64,000 bases of DNA, taken from Clostridium sp. JN-1 (GTDB taxonomy: Bacteria; Bacillota; Clostridia; Clostridiales; Clostridiaceae). The position numbers were made by a program, and so were the translations under genes. The DNA is taken from assembly GCF_003718715.1 (NCBI RefSeq), contig NZ_CP033465.1, positions 1,612,001 to 1,676,000 of the forward strand, written 5' to 3'. The notes under the pieces are model-generated. The model made no database searches. It had not been told where the DNA came from and was given only the letters and a program-made list of their open reading frames with translations. Shown here one piece after another: positions 54,125-63,969 of this stretch. The stretch's first letter is position 1. Each line of letters starts with the position of its first letter.

Positions 54125-56557
54125 ATGTCCTTAGATAAGGAATTTATCCAGAATAACTTTAAGCAAAAATTAACAAACATGTTTGCGGAAGATATAGATG
54201 AATCCAACAAATATCACTATTTTGAAGCCCTAAGCAGCTTAGTTAAAGACTATGCTTCAAAGGGGTTCAAGGATACAAATAAATATTATTTAAATAAAAA
54301 GCAAAAACAAGTTTATTATTTTTCAATGGAATTTTTAATAGGAAGACTTCTTGAAAATAATCTTATAAATCTTGGAATAAAAGATGTATGCGAAGAAGCT
54401 CTTTCAGAACTTGGAATAGATTTTAATGAAGTTTTATCTGTCGAACTAGATGCCGGTCTTGGTAATGGCGGACTTGGTAGATTAGCTGCTTGTTTTTTAG
54501 ATTCAATGGCATCTATCGGAATCCCCGGACATGGATGCGGCATAAGATATAAATATGGACTTTTTGAACAAAAAATAAAGGATGGTTATCAAATAGAAGT
54601 ACCAGACAATTGGCTTAAAAATGGCTATGTGTGGGAGACAAGAAAAACCGAAAAATCCGTTATAGTTAAGTTTGGAGGAAATGTAAATCTTATTAATGAA
54701 AATGGAAAACTTAAAGCTGTACATGAAAATTATGAACCTATACTTGCAGTCCCATATGATATACCAGTAGTTGGTTATCATAATAACATGGTAAATAACT
54801 TAAGGCTTTGGAGTGCAGAAACAGTTGATAAGGATTTTGACTTTTCTTCATTTAGTAATGGTGACTATTTAAAGGCTGTCGAATATAAATATTCAGTTGA
54901 ATCCATAACTCAAGTACTATATCCAAATGATTCAACTGAAAAAGGAAAACTTTTAAGATTAAAGCAAGAATACTTTTTTGTAAGTGCAGGGCTTCAAAGT
55001 ATACTCAGAAGATATGAAAAAATGAAACTTCCCCTAAATGAATTAGATAAGTATATAGCCATACACATAAATGATACTCATCCTTCTGTTGCCATTGCAG
55101 AATTAATGAGATTATTGGTCGATGAAAAATCAATGCCTTGGGATGAAGCATGGAAAATAACTACTAATGTCATGGCTTATACTAATCACACTATTTTAGC
55201 TGAAGCTCTAGAAAAATGGCCTGTAGATATGTTTAAAAAACTTCTTCCTAGAATTTATATGATTATAGAGGAAATAAACAGAAGATTTTGTTCTGAAGTT
55301 TTTGACAGGTACAATGGAAACCAAGCTAAAGTAAATGAAATGTCCATAATATCTAACAACAATGTACGTATGGCATACCTCTCCATAGTTGGCAGCCATT
55401 CAGTAAATGGAGTTGCAAAACTTCACACTGAAATACTCAAAAAACAAGAATTAAAAAGTTTTTATGAATTTTATCCTGAAAAATTCAACAATAAAACTAA
55501 TGGTATAACACACAGAAGATGGCTTATTCAATCTAATCCTAAACTATCTAATTTAATAACCGGATCAATAGGTTCTGATTGGATTAAGCATCCTCTAAAA
55601 TTAAAGGATCTTGAAAAGTTTGCTCATGACAGCTCAATTCAAAATAAATTTGCATGTATTAAAAAAGATAACAAAATACGTCTGTCAAACTTTATTAAAG
55701 AAAAATATGATTTAAATGTTGATCCTGATTCGATATTTGATGTACAAGCAAAAAGGCTTCATGCTTACAAAAGACAAGTTTTAAATGTATTCAATATCTT
55801 GGATTTATATAATAGATTAAAGGAAAATCCAAACTTAGACATTGTTCCTAGAACATTTATCTTTGCTGCAAAAGCTTCTCCTGGATACTTCTTGGCAAAG
55901 CAAGTTATAAAATTAATAAATACTGCTGCAAACAAGATAAATAATGATAGGAGCATAAATGATAAAATAAAGGTAGTATTTCTTGAAAACTATGGTGTAT
56001 CCTTAGCCCAAAATCTTATACCTGCTGCAGATGTAAGTGAACAGATTTCAACAGCTTCCAAAGAAGCGTCTGGTACGGGAAACATGAAATTCATGATGAA
56101 TGGAGCCATTACAATAGCTACCTTAGATGGTGCAAATGTTGAGATAAGAGAAGCCGTTGGAGACGATAATATAGTTATATTTGGTTTGACAGCAAAAGAA
56201 GTAATTGAATTCTATAAAAATAAAAACTATCATTCAAGAGATATTTTTAACAGCGATCCAAGAGTCAATAAAATCTTAACCCAGCTCACAAATGGATTTT
56301 TAGATGTATCTAATTATGAATTTAATGCAATATATGATAGTCTTTTATTCAATAACGACGAATATTTCGTATTAAAAGATTTTGATGCTTACGTAAAGGC
56401 CCAAAATAAAATAAATGATCTTTACGTAAATAAGAAAAAGTGGCAAGAAATGAGTATAGTAAATGTAGCTAACTCTGGTATTTTTTCAAGTGACAATACT
56501 ATAGCAAAATATGCTGAAGAAATTTGGCATGTTAATAAAATTGATTTAAAAAATTAA
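54125..56557 (+). CDS. glgP: Glycogen/maltodextrin phosphorylase GlgP
   Basis: An 810-residue GT35 phosphorylase that releases glucose-1-phosphate. It has DAGLGNGGLGRLAACFLDSMA, AIHINDTHPSVAIAELMRL, and the pyridoxal-phosphate lysine in EASGTGNMKFMMNGAITIATLDGANVE. The start ATG 54125 is chosen because TAGAGGTGATTAAC precedes it; the upstream GTG is part of that site. Synthesis and breakdown genes share one operon, which suggests continuous glycogen turnover. Confidence 0.95.
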   Translation: MSLDKEFIQNNFKQKLTNMFAEDIDESNKYHYFEALSSLVKDYASKGFKDTNKYYLNKKQKQVYYFSMEFLIGRLLENNLINLGIKDVCEEALSELGIDFNEVLSVELDAGLGNGGLGRLAACFLDSMASIGIPGHGCGIRYKYGLFEQKIKDGYQIEVPDNWLKNGYVWETRKTEKSVIVKFGGNVNLINENGKLKAVHENYEPILAVPYDIPVVGYHNNMVNNLRLWSAETVDKDFDFSSFSNGDYLKAVEYKYSVESITQVLYPNDSTEKGKLLRLKQEYFFVSAGLQSILRRYEKMKLPLNELDKYIAIHINDTHPSVAIAELMRLLVDEKSMPWDEAWKITTNVMAYTNHTILAEALEKWPVDMFKKLLPRIYMIIEEINRRFCSEVFDRYNGNQAKVNEMSIISNNNVRMAYLSIVGSHSVNGVAKLHTEILKKQELKSFYEFYPEKFNNKTNGITHRRWLIQSNPKLSNLITGSIGSDWIKHPLKLKDLEKFAHDSSIQNKFACIKKDNKIRLSNFIKEKYDLNVDPDSIFDVQAKRLHAYKRQVLNVFNILDLYNRLKENPNLDIVPRTFIFAAKASPGYFLAKQVIKLINTAANKINNDRSINDKIKVVFLENYGVSLAQNLIPAADVSEQISTASKEASGTGNMKFMMNGAITIATLDGANVEIREAVGDDNIVIFGLTAKEVIEFYKNKNYHSRDIFNSDPRVNKILTQLTNGFLDVSNYEFNAIYDSLLFNNDEYFVLKDFDAYVKAQNKINDLYVNKKKWQEMSIVNVANSGIFSSDNTIAKYAEEIWHVNKIDLKN

Positions 56558-56578
56558 TATTTATTGGAGGAAAATTAA

Positions 56579-58522
56579 ATGGACTCAATTTTACACAACT
56601 CGTGGGATTCCTTCTTTAGATCTCCATTTGGTGCAGTTGAATGTGATAAAAATGTATCCCTTAGAATTAAAGTATCTGCCCATTCTAATGTGAATGCCGC
56701 AAAACTAGTAATTTTTGATGATCACAATAAAAATTACTATCCTATGAATTTTGAATTTAAATCTAATGATAAAATTGTTTTCAATTACAATTTAAAAACC
56801 CCATCAGTTCCTAATTTACTTTTTTACTATTTTGAAATATGGATAGATGGGAAAGTAACTTTCTACGGAAACAATCATACCTTAACAGGTGGAACTGGAG
56901 ACCTTTATGAAAGCTCTCCCCTCCCCTATCAAATTACAGTCTTTGAAAAAGGATATAAAACCCCTGATTGGTTTAAGAATTCAGTGATTTATCAAATATT
57001 TGTAGATAGGTTCTTTAATGGAAATCCCGATAAATCCATATCAAATCCTAAAAAAAATAGTTTTATATATGGAAATTGGTATGACAAACCAATGTACATA
57101 AAAGATTCGGAAAATAATAAAATACTGAGATGGGATTTTTATGGTGGAAACTTAAAAGGCATTACAAAAAAACTTGACTATTTAAAAGATCTCGGTATAA
57201 GCACAATTTATTTAAATCCAATATTTGAATCTCATAGTAATCACAAATATGATACAGCAAACTATAAGAAAATAGATAGTATGTTTGGAAATGAAAATAT
57301 ATTTAAAAAACTTGTAAAAGAAGCCTCTATAAGAAATATAAATATAATTCTAGATGGAGTTTTCAATCATACTGGATCAGACAGTATATATTTTAACAAA
57401 TTCAATACCTATGACTCCATAGGTGCATATCAATCAAAGGATTCTAAGTACTATTCCTGGTATAATTTTAAGAGCTGCCCGGACGATTATGATTCCTGGT
57501 GGGGAATTCCAGACTTACCAAGTGTCAATGAATTAAATGAAAGTTATTTAAACTATATTATAAGAGATGATGACAGTGTTATAAAACATTGGATGAAAAC
57601 TGGTATAAAAGGCTGGAGATTGGATGTTGCAGATGAGCTTCCAGACGAGTTTATAAAGGAACTTAAAGAAACTTGCAGCAAGCTCGATTCAAACTCTGTT
57701 GTCATAGGTGAAGTTTGGGAAGATGCTTCAAATAAAATAAGTTATAATAAAAGAAGGCAGTACTTTCTAGGAAAAGAATTAGATTCTGCAACTAATTACT
57801 TGATGAGGGACAATCTTTTAGATTTTTTAAGAAATAATATAAATTCTGTAACTTTACAAGACAAGTTTATGAGTTTATATGAAAACTATCCCCTTCATAA
57901 CTTCTACTCCATGGTAAATCTCATAGGGAGTCATGACGTAGAAAGAATATATTCTATGTTAAAAGAAATTGCAGGTAATCTTTATATTGCTAACTCTAAC
58001 AGTAATCTTGATAATATATGTTTTAAACTGTTAAAAATAGTAACATTAATTCAATTTACATTTCCTGGAGTACCCCTTTTATATTATGGTGATGAAATAG
58101 GACTTGAAGGACTTAAAGATCCTTATAATAGGGCAACTTACCCCTGGGGTAGAGAAAATAAGGATATTTTAAATTGGTACAAAAACTTAATTCATATAAG
58201 AAATGATGTAAAAGCTCTTAGAACAGGACATTGGAGGCAAATATGTTTTGGTGACAGCGTATATGGCTACTTTAGATATATATATAACCATAAAGATAAA
58301 TTTAATACTCCTTCTAAAAATGCAACTTGCCTCGTGTTAATAAATAAAAATCCCTATGACAGTTATGACTTTAAAATAAATGTACATGATTATGTATATG
58401 ATCATGATTTTAAAAACTTAACTAACATTTTTAATAAAAATGATAATATTAGAGTTATAAATAATGAATTAACTATTCACATTGATTCATTAGAAGGAAA
58501 GCTATATATAGACAAAACGTGA
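56579..58522 (+). CDS. GH13 alpha-amylase family protein (neopullulanase/cyclomaltodextrinase type)
   Basis: A 647-residue cytoplasmic GH13 enzyme without a signal peptide. An N-terminal beta domain (residues about 1-125) precedes the barrel (SVIYQIFVDRFFNGNPDKS…). The catalytic residues are D349 (GWRLDVADELP), E378 (VVIGEVWED) and D453 (LIGSHDVERI), and the conserved GVFNHTG is present. It probably opens or trims maltodextrins and glycogen branches in step with GlgP. Exact specificity is unknown. The ATG follows TTGGAGGAAAATTAA. Last gene of the operon. Confidence 0.9.
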   Translation: MDSILHNSWDSFFRSPFGAVECDKNVSLRIKVSAHSNVNAAKLVIFDDHNKNYYPMNFEFKSNDKIVFNYNLKTPSVPNLLFYYFEIWIDGKVTFYGNNHTLTGGTGDLYESSPLPYQITVFEKGYKTPDWFKNSVIYQIFVDRFFNGNPDKSISNPKKNSFIYGNWYDKPMYIKDSENNKILRWDFYGGNLKGITKKLDYLKDLGISTIYLNPIFESHSNHKYDTANYKKIDSMFGNENIFKKLVKEASIRNINIILDGVFNHTGSDSIYFNKFNTYDSIGAYQSKDSKYYSWYNFKSCPDDYDSWWGIPDLPSVNELNESYLNYIIRDDDSVIKHWMKTGIKGWRLDVADELPDEFIKELKETCSKLDSNSVVIGEVWEDASNKISYNKRRQYFLGKELDSATNYLMRDNLLDFLRNNINSVTLQDKFMSLYENYPLHNFYSMVNLIGSHDVERIYSMLKEIAGNLYIANSNSNLDNICFKLLKIVTLIQFTFPGVPLLYYGDEIGLEGLKDPYNRATYPWGRENKDILNWYKNLIHIRNDVKALRTGHWRQICFGDSVYGYFRYIYNHKDKFNTPSKNATCLVLINKNPYDSYDFKINVHDYVYDHDFKNLTNIFNKNDNIRVINNELTIHIDSLEGKLYIDKT

Positions 58523-58544
58523 GAATATAGACATAAGAGATAGA

Positions 58545-58632
58545 GCTGCTGCACTGCAGATATCTACGCCAAACATTTAACATATGCCGAAGTATAAGTT
58601 AAATGTCTGCTGAGGAAATCTATAGCAGCAGC
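58545..58632. repeat. Structured repeat, copy A (between amylase and HD-GYP genes)
   Basis: An outer stem GCTGCTGC/GCAGCAGC (58545-58552, 58625-58632) encloses an inner stem ACATTTAAC/GTTAAATGT (58573-58581, 58598-58606) with a 16-base loop, ATATGCCGAAGTATAA. Related elements lie at 14969-15015 and 15218-15251. It lies between two convergent genes and may act as terminator for both, but the conserved loop argues for an additional role. Confidence 0.6.
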
Positions 58633-58641
58633 CCCTTGTTA

Positions 58642-59889
58642 TTAACCTATAAAATTGTGATATTCTTCATCTGCAGCATTTTGAGCTGCAATTCTAGAAT
58701 TATTTATAATATCATAATTATCTTTGATTAATTTAACAATATCCTTGTCCAGAGCATTTGGAGTCATATCATTCATTATCTCCATTACTTTACTATATTT
58801 TAACCCGCTTTTATATGGCCTATCTTCCTCTAATGCAACAAATACATCTGCTGCTGCCATAATCCTCGAACCAGTTGAGATTTGATCACCTTTTAGATGG
58901 AATGGATAGCCATTTCCATCTAATCGTTCATGGTGAAGTGCCCCCCATTTCCTTATAGTATCAAAATTTTTAACTTTCTTTAATATCTTATCTGTATAAT
59001 ATGGATGAATTCGTATTATATTATATTCTTCTTTTGTAAGTTTACCATGTTTCTCCAAAATTTCAGCAGGAACGGCAAGCTTACCCAAGTCATGGACATA
59101 TCCTGACATTTTAATCGTATTACATCCATCTTCCGTAAAACCTTTGATTTTTGCAATTGCTTCTGCAGTAGACGCAACTCCACTAGAATGTGTAGCTGTA
59201 AACTCACTTCTAAAATCAATTATACGGCTAAATAATTTTATGAGTTCGGAAAATTCCTCATTAGATAAATCATTCTCACAGTTCAAATTATTCTTCAAAA
59301 TATATTCAAGTGAATTTGAGCGAATATCAAGCCAAAATGATTCCTTTTTGGAAAGCTCAATAAATGCTTCAACTAATTCTGGAGTAAAGATACTGCCAGA
59401 GTATTTTGATATTTTTTCACGAATATAATCAACTTGGGTTAATATGTTTTTGTTTGGGTTTATAAGTACTGAAATTCTATCTGCTAAATTTAAAAGATGA
59501 CTTTCAAGTGGAACTTCTTCTGAATTAACACCTTCACACTTTCCATTATTCCACGGTACATGATGATATCTTACATAATTTGCAATATTCAAAAATGGTT
59601 TGTATGTCTTCAAAAACATATATCCCTTTTCAGAATGACCATTTATACTATCCTCAAAATCAAATTTCAATGCTTTTATTTTGTCACTAACTGATAGTGC
59701 ACCAATATCATGAAGTCCTCCAGCTATCACTATTTCCTTTTGTTTTTGAAAAGATAACCCTAACTGTTTACTTATATAATAAGACACAGTCGCAACTTGC
59801 TTATGATGATTTTCCACAGTTGGACTAGCTGAATCTACTGCTTCTGATAATGATAATACCAAATCTATTATTGAAACATTTATTTTCAC
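58642..59889 (-). CDS. HD / HD-GYP domain phosphodiesterase-like protein
   Basis: A 415-residue protein with two HD-type domains. The N-terminal one (residues about 20-180: HHKQVATVSYYISKQLG, AGGLHDIGALSVSDK, YHHVPWN) is divergent in the GYP part. The C-terminal one (about 225-400: THSSGVASTAEAIAKI, SGYVHDLGKLAVP, HHERLDGNGYPFHLKGDQIS, RIMAAADVFVALEEDRPY) keeps the HD and GYP motifs. HD-GYP proteins usually hydrolyse cyclic di-GMP. No receiver or membrane segment is seen, so it is cytosolic. The start is GTG at 59889 after AGGTGTTTAG. Confidence 0.9.
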   Translation of the reverse strand: MKINVSIIDLVLSLSEAVDSASPTVENHHKQVATVSYYISKQLGLSFQKQKEIVIAGGLHDIGALSVSDKIKALKFDFEDSINGHSEKGYMFLKTYKPFLNIANYVRYHHVPWNNGKCEGVNSEEVPLESHLLNLADRISVLINPNKNILTQVDYIREKISKYSGSIFTPELVEAFIELSKKESFWLDIRSNSLEYILKNNLNCENDLSNEEFSELIKLFSRIIDFRSEFTATHSSGVASTAEAIAKIKGFTEDGCNTIKMSGYVHDLGKLAVPAEILEKHGKLTKEEYNIIRIHPYYTDKILKKVKNFDTIRKWGALHHERLDGNGYPFHLKGDQISTGSRIMAAADVFVALEEDRPYKSGLKYSKVMEIMNDMTPNALDKDIVKLIKDNYDIINNSRIAAQNAADEEYHNFIG

Positions 59890-60033
59890 CTAAACACCTC
59901 TATTCCTAAGTTATACAATAATTCTAACTCATTATAGCTCAGCTGTAAAATATAACTTCAAGTGGAAAACATGTTAGTCCTTAATATTTTAATACTTTCT
60001 GCTGTATTGACACAAGCGGCGAATTGTGATAAA

Positions 60034-60062
60034 TTGATAATTTACATGCATTGTGATATAAT
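60034..60062 (+). promoter_or_regulatory. Sigma-A promoter upstream of the 60242 gene
   Basis: TTGATA (60034-60039), a 17-base spacer and TATAAT (60057-60062); predicted start near 60069. Confidence 0.7.
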
Positions 60063-60126
60063 AATAGGAACAGTTGATTTACAATAAAATATATTAATTC
60101 ATTAATTAAATTAAATGACATCAATG

Positions 60127-60147
60127 CCACCTTTATAAGGTGGTTTT
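60127..60147 (+). terminator. Terminator-like hairpin in the leader of the 60242 gene
   Basis: CCACCTT, loop TAT, AAGGTGG, then TTTTCTG. It lies about 60 bases after the predicted start and about 95 bases before the ATG, so it could be an attenuator or the end of a roughly 80-base small RNA. Confidence 0.6.
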
Positions 60148-60241
60148 CTGTGTGACATAATTTTTATATTGTATAACTCAAAGTAATTTCGAATTATACA
60201 ATTATTTTTACATTAAATATTAATATGGGAGGAATCTTATA

Positions 60242-60733
60242 ATGAGAAAAAATTATAAAATGAAAAAAACAATATCAATTAAACACTTCATTTCAGAATT
60301 TGGTGAAAACTTTTCTGAACATATAAAAAAAAGATTACTGGAATTAGAAGTTCCAAGTGTTTTAACCAGAAAACAAACTAGTTATATATTAGATCTTAAG
60401 CATGTGGAACATACAAAGTATGACTGTACTTTAGAAAATAATTCAGCAGTACAAAAAGAATATGTATATGGTCAATTCATAGTAATGGATGACGTATTAT
60501 ACTTTTCTAAAGACTGCATAGAAGATGATAAAGTTATGAAATCACCTGTAGTAGATAAAATATATTATTCATTAGATGAGAAAGATATGCTTTATGACGA
60601 TGATATAACAGCCAAAAAAGTAGATGATAGTAATATTGATTTTGTTATAGATACTATATTTACAGTATTTCCACAAGTATCCCAAAGATATCTAGATATC
60701 GTAGAAGAAATGATGTCACATTCGAGAAAATAA
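60242..60733 (+). CDS. Hypothetical protein
   Basis: A 163-residue soluble protein that I do not recognise. The N-terminus is basic (MRKNYKMKKTISIKHFISEF). The middle and C-terminal parts are acidic (DKVMKSPVVDKIYYSLDEKDMLYDDDITAKKVDD). No membrane segment or known motif is seen. The ATG follows GGGAGGAATCTTATA. It has its own promoter and a hairpin in the leader. An internal ATG at residue 7 is a possible alternative start. Confidence 0.65.
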   Translation: MRKNYKMKKTISIKHFISEFGENFSEHIKKRLLELEVPSVLTRKQTSYILDLKHVEHTKYDCTLENNSAVQKEYVYGQFIVMDDVLYFSKDCIEDDKVMKSPVVDKIYYSLDEKDMLYDDDITAKKVDDSNIDFVIDTIFTVFPQVSQRYLDIVEEMMSHSRK

Positions 60734-61041
60734 GAATCGAACTCATTATTTTAAAATTTCTTCATGTTCATTTTTAACATTTGCAAATCTCAAAATTTCC
60801 TTTATTATAGATTTCAAATATATAGAATGAATAATCAATATACTTTTTTATAAATATATTGATTTAACAATTCAACTTTAATTTTATACCTTGGTATGTT
60901 TTATTAGGTATATACGTAATTAGCATACAATCAATACTCTTTATTATAAAATAGTGCAGTTACAAATAACTTTACTCTTAGATTTAAGTGTTAAAATCTA
61001 TATTGAATTTTTAATGCTGCACTATTTTATTTTTAAGATAG
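60734..61041. other. Intergenic region with a long hairpin
   Basis: About 308 bases between convergent genes. The only structure is the roughly 80-base hairpin at 60948-61028 next to the hemerythrin gene end. The rest is AT-rich with no open frame. Confidence 0.5.
60948..61028. terminator. Long hairpin after the hemerythrin gene
   Basis: AAAATAGTGCAG (60948-60959) and CTGCACTATTTT (61017-61028) are perfectly complementary, with an inner AGATTT/AAATCT stem. ATTTTT follows on the plus strand. The loop is unusually long for a plain terminator. Confidence 0.5.
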
Positions 61042-61464
61042 TTAATCCTTATTTGTTAGCTTTAAGCTCTCAAAATAATCCTTAATTTTTAAATCACTGC
61101 CCAATATGTGGCTTGATATCCAGCTTGATACAAAGTCAAGTAAATTTAAAATAGCCTTTTGTTGATTTTCATCTACTGAATTAAGATCTATATTTTCTAA
61201 TTTTTCAATAAACTTAGCATGAATATGTTTTTGATCGTCTAACCCAGGATAATCATATAATTTCATGACTTTTTCTTCATCACTAAAGTGATAAGCTGTA
61301 TAGTCTTTTAACTCGTCCAATAAATCCAATATATTATCATAATAGTCTATATGATTTTCATCTACTGCAAGTTTATATATACTCCTGCCTATTTCAAATA
61401 ATCTTTTGTGTTCATCATCTATTTGCTTTATATTGCAGCTGTAATTTTCCTTCCATTCGAACAT
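61042..61464 (-). CDS. Bacteriohemerythrin
   Basis: A 140-residue four-helix hemerythrin. The di-iron ligand pattern is complete: H in DDEHKRLFEIG, HxxxE in AYHFSDEEKVM, the paired His in QKHIHAKF, and the H…D pair in SSHILGSDLKIKDYF. It binds O2 reversibly and in anaerobes may act as an oxygen sensor or scavenger. I start at ATG 61464 (MFEWKENYSCNIKQIDDEH), the usual N-terminus. The longer frame adds 21 residues with no family match, and AAAGGAGTGGGG lies just before the chosen start. Confidence 0.92.
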   Translation of the reverse strand: MFEWKENYSCNIKQIDDEHKRLFEIGRSIYKLAVDENHIDYYDNILDLLDELKDYTAYHFSDEEKVMKLYDYPGLDDQKHIHAKFIEKLENIDLNSVDENQQKAILNLLDFVSSWISSHILGSDLKIKDYFESLKLTNKD

Positions 61465-61541
61465 TGAACTTCCCCACTCCTTTACATCTATAATCCATAG
61501 TTCTATATTAATCTTATACCATAACAACTAAAATTTAAAGC

Positions 61542-61581
61542 ACAATATGGTTTTAAATTTTACTATAAATTACCATATTGT
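61542..61581 (-). terminator. Hairpin after the ABC permease gene
   Basis: ACAATATGGT (61542-61551) and ACCATATTGT (61572-61581) form a perfect 10-bp stem just past the permease stop at 61590. The T-run is weak. Confidence 0.6.
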
Positions 61582-61589
61582 ACTCTCAT

Positions 61590-63251
61590 TTACACTTCTA
61601 TATTTTTCAACGCATTTGAACTAACTTTAATACAGAGAAGATACATTAAACAGTCTATTGCTAAAAGTACGAGTACAAGTATAGAATCTATTACAAGTAT
61701 TTTTTCATTAAATTTTATAATTAAAAACATCAAAATTCCTGCAAATGCTACTCCAATAATCATACTTATAAACGCGTTAAAGTTTTGCTTAACAGCCTTA
61801 GCTTCATTATCCCAATTTAATTTAGGAAAATTCACATCAACTATTATTCCTAAAATACATGAAAAGACTATTCCTAAAGTAGAGATAAAAAGCGAAATAA
61901 CAGCTAAATATATTGGTAATTTTATCAATATCATAGCAACTACAATAACAACTAGCATACTAACTATACTCAATATTATACCTGATAAAACCTTACCCAT
62001 GATCTGAACTTTATAACTTACAGGTAAATACTTTAGTATATAAATATTATGACCTTCTCTTGATATAGCAGTACATGTAATCATATTAGTTGAAGCAACG
62101 AAAATACCAATTACCATAGAGAATCCTAAAATCATTCCAATTATTTTAGGTTCATTTATAAGTTTAGAAAACTCTCTTAATACTTTCATAAAATCTTTTT
62201 GAGTAAAAGCTGGTATTAAAATAAAAACTGGCCATATAAAATTCATCAGTACACAATTTAAAAAATAAGATGGTGTTCTAAAGAGTATTTTAAGTTCTTT
62301 TATTGTTATTGACTTTAACGGAAAATTTTTAGCAAATAATCTACTATTTTCACTTAAGTTTATTTCTTTTCTCTCTGAAGAAGACTCAGAACCTCCAACT
62401 GCTCCTTTAAAATATAATTTTTCTCCTATTATTAAAAGTATTATTATAGAAATTAAATTTAAGAATAAAAACAAAATTAAATACTTGAATCCAATTAATG
62501 AATTGTTAAAAATCAAGGATTTTGCTGCTATAGCCGAGTCAGGAAATATCTTAGATGTAAGTCCTATTAGTGAATTATTGCCTGAAGTTATCATATTTAT
62601 CATATCTTGATTACTCATGCTGTTTTTCTGCATACCTTGAATCCATGTATTTACAAGTAAAGCTGCAGCTATTCCAAATATTCCTCCGAGTATTTTAAAT
62701 AAATCTTTATGTTTGCCAATATTAGTAAAACTCATAATGAATATATTCAAAATAAGTGCTAAACTAAGTGGAATTACTGGTACTAAAATAAATAAGATTA
62801 TAGAATATACATAATATACGATACCTTGAGAACTCTTAATTCCATAGGTGATTAAAAATGGCATAAGTAAAATAGTTTCTGTAAGGTATTCATATAGCAG
62901 ACTTATGGTAAATTTAGCCCCTATTATTTCAGATGGTTTAAGCGGCATTGGCAGTAATATATCAATATCTTTACTGAAGTAAAATATATTGATAGTATAA
63001 AATATACCAAATAAAAATATTATAATACTGACAATTCCAATTCCAAGTCCAAGTATTAATCCTTGTTGATTTATAACAACGAGTCCTTCATAAATATTAC
63101 TGATGAATTCAATGACAAGCCATATAGTTGGAATAAAACATAAAATTATAAAAATTCCAAGTGCAATACTTTTAATTCTTTTCTTTTTATCTCCAGAAGA
63201 ATAATCACTATTTTTTAGCAGTATTTTTGTAAGTAAAATATATCTATTCAT
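61590..63251 (-). CDS. ABC-2 type transporter permease
   Basis: A 553-residue membrane protein with about 12 hydrophobic segments in two halves, split by a cytoplasmic stretch (GAVGGSESSSERKEINLSENSR, residues about 285-306, then FPLKSITIKELKILFRTPS). This is typical of ABC-2 exporter permeases of Firmicutes whose substrate is unknown. It overlaps its ATPase gene by eight bases, so the two are coupled. No specific substrate can be inferred. Confidence 0.85.
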   Translation of the reverse strand: MNRYILLTKILLKNSDYSSGDKKKRIKSIALGIFIILCFIPTIWLVIEFISNIYEGLVVINQQGLILGLGIGIVSIIIFLFGIFYTINIFYFSKDIDILLPMPLKPSEIIGAKFTISLLYEYLTETILLMPFLITYGIKSSQGIVYYVYSIILFILVPVIPLSLALILNIFIMSFTNIGKHKDLFKILGGIFGIAAALLVNTWIQGMQKNSMSNQDMINMITSGNNSLIGLTSKIFPDSAIAAKSLIFNNSLIGFKYLILFLFLNLISIIILLIIGEKLYFKGAVGGSESSSERKEINLSENSRLFAKNFPLKSITIKELKILFRTPSYFLNCVLMNFIWPVFILIPAFTQKDFMKVLREFSKLINEPKIIGMILGFSMVIGIFVASTNMITCTAISREGHNIYILKYLPVSYKVQIMGKVLSGIILSIVSMLVVIVVAMILIKLPIYLAVISLFISTLGIVFSCILGIIVDVNFPKLNWDNEAKAVKQNFNAFISMIIGVAFAGILMFLIIKFNEKILVIDSILVLVLLAIDCLMYLLCIKVSSNALKNIEV

Positions 63252-63969
63252 TTTCTGTCATCTCCAAAAATATCTTTTCTAATGATTCTTTATTTTCAAA
63301 TTTATTTTCAAGTTCATCAAAAGTTCCACAAAACAATATTTTTCCCTTATTTATTATGGCAAATCTATCACACAATTTTTCGGCTATATCAAGTATATGA
63401 GTTGAAAAGAATACTGAATTTCCTTTATCAGCATGCTTCCTCATCATTTCTTTTAGTATGTACGATGATTTAGGATCAAGTCCTGTCATTGGTTCATCCA
63501 GTATCCATACGGAAGGATTGTGTACCAAAGCTCCCATTATAACTATCTTTTGTCTCATACCATGTGAATAACTTTGTATTTTATCATCTAATGCCTTATT
63601 CATTTCAAATTCTTGACTTAATTTCTTTATTATATCAATTCTTTTATGAGTGTCTACATCATATAAATCAGCAATAAAATTCAAGTACTCTATGCCCTTA
63701 AGCTTTAAAAACATATCTGGATTGTCTGGAACAAATCCAAAATTCTTTTTAGCTTTTATTGGATCTTTCTCAATATTTACTCCATTTATATTTATATGGC
63801 CACTATCTGCCTTTATAATTCCAGTTATCATTTTTATTGTAGTTGTTTTGCCAGCACCATTAGGTCCTAGGAAACCAAATATTTCCCCATCTGGTACCAT
63901 TAAGTTTAAGTTGTCAACTGCCTTTGTCTTTCTATTATAACTTTTATTTATATTTATTAATTCTATCAT
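63244..63969 (-). CDS. ABC transporter ATP-binding protein
   Basis: A 241-residue ABC ATPase of the exporter (CcmA/drug-resistance) type. It has Walker A GPNGAGKTT, the Q-loop region FVPDNPDMF, signature YSHGMRQKIVIMGAL, Walker B SVWILDEPMTGLD and the H-loop STHILD. It powers the adjacent permease. I start at ATG 63969 (MIELININKSYN), which follows GGAGGGAAATTTATA; the longer frame adds ten residues without family likeness. Confidence 0.93.
   Translation of the reverse strand: MIELININKSYNRKTKAVDNLNLMVPDGEIFGFLGPNGAGKTTTIKMITGIIKADSGHININGVNIEKDPIKAKKNFGFVPDNPDMFLKLKGIEYLNFIADLYDVDTHKRIDIIKKLSQEFEMNKALDDKIQSYSHGMRQKIVIMGALVHNPSVWILDEPMTGLDPKSSYILKEMMRKHADKGNSVFFSTHILDIAEKLCDRFAIINKGKILFCGTFDELENKFENKESLEKIFLEMTENE

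Larger units (their letters stand above)
59890..60241. other. Intergenic region with promoter and small hairpin
   Basis: About 350 bases between the divergent HD-GYP gene and the unknown gene at 60242. They hold a good plus-strand promoter (60034-60062) and a compact terminator-like hairpin (60127-60147). No open frame is present. Confidence 0.6.
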
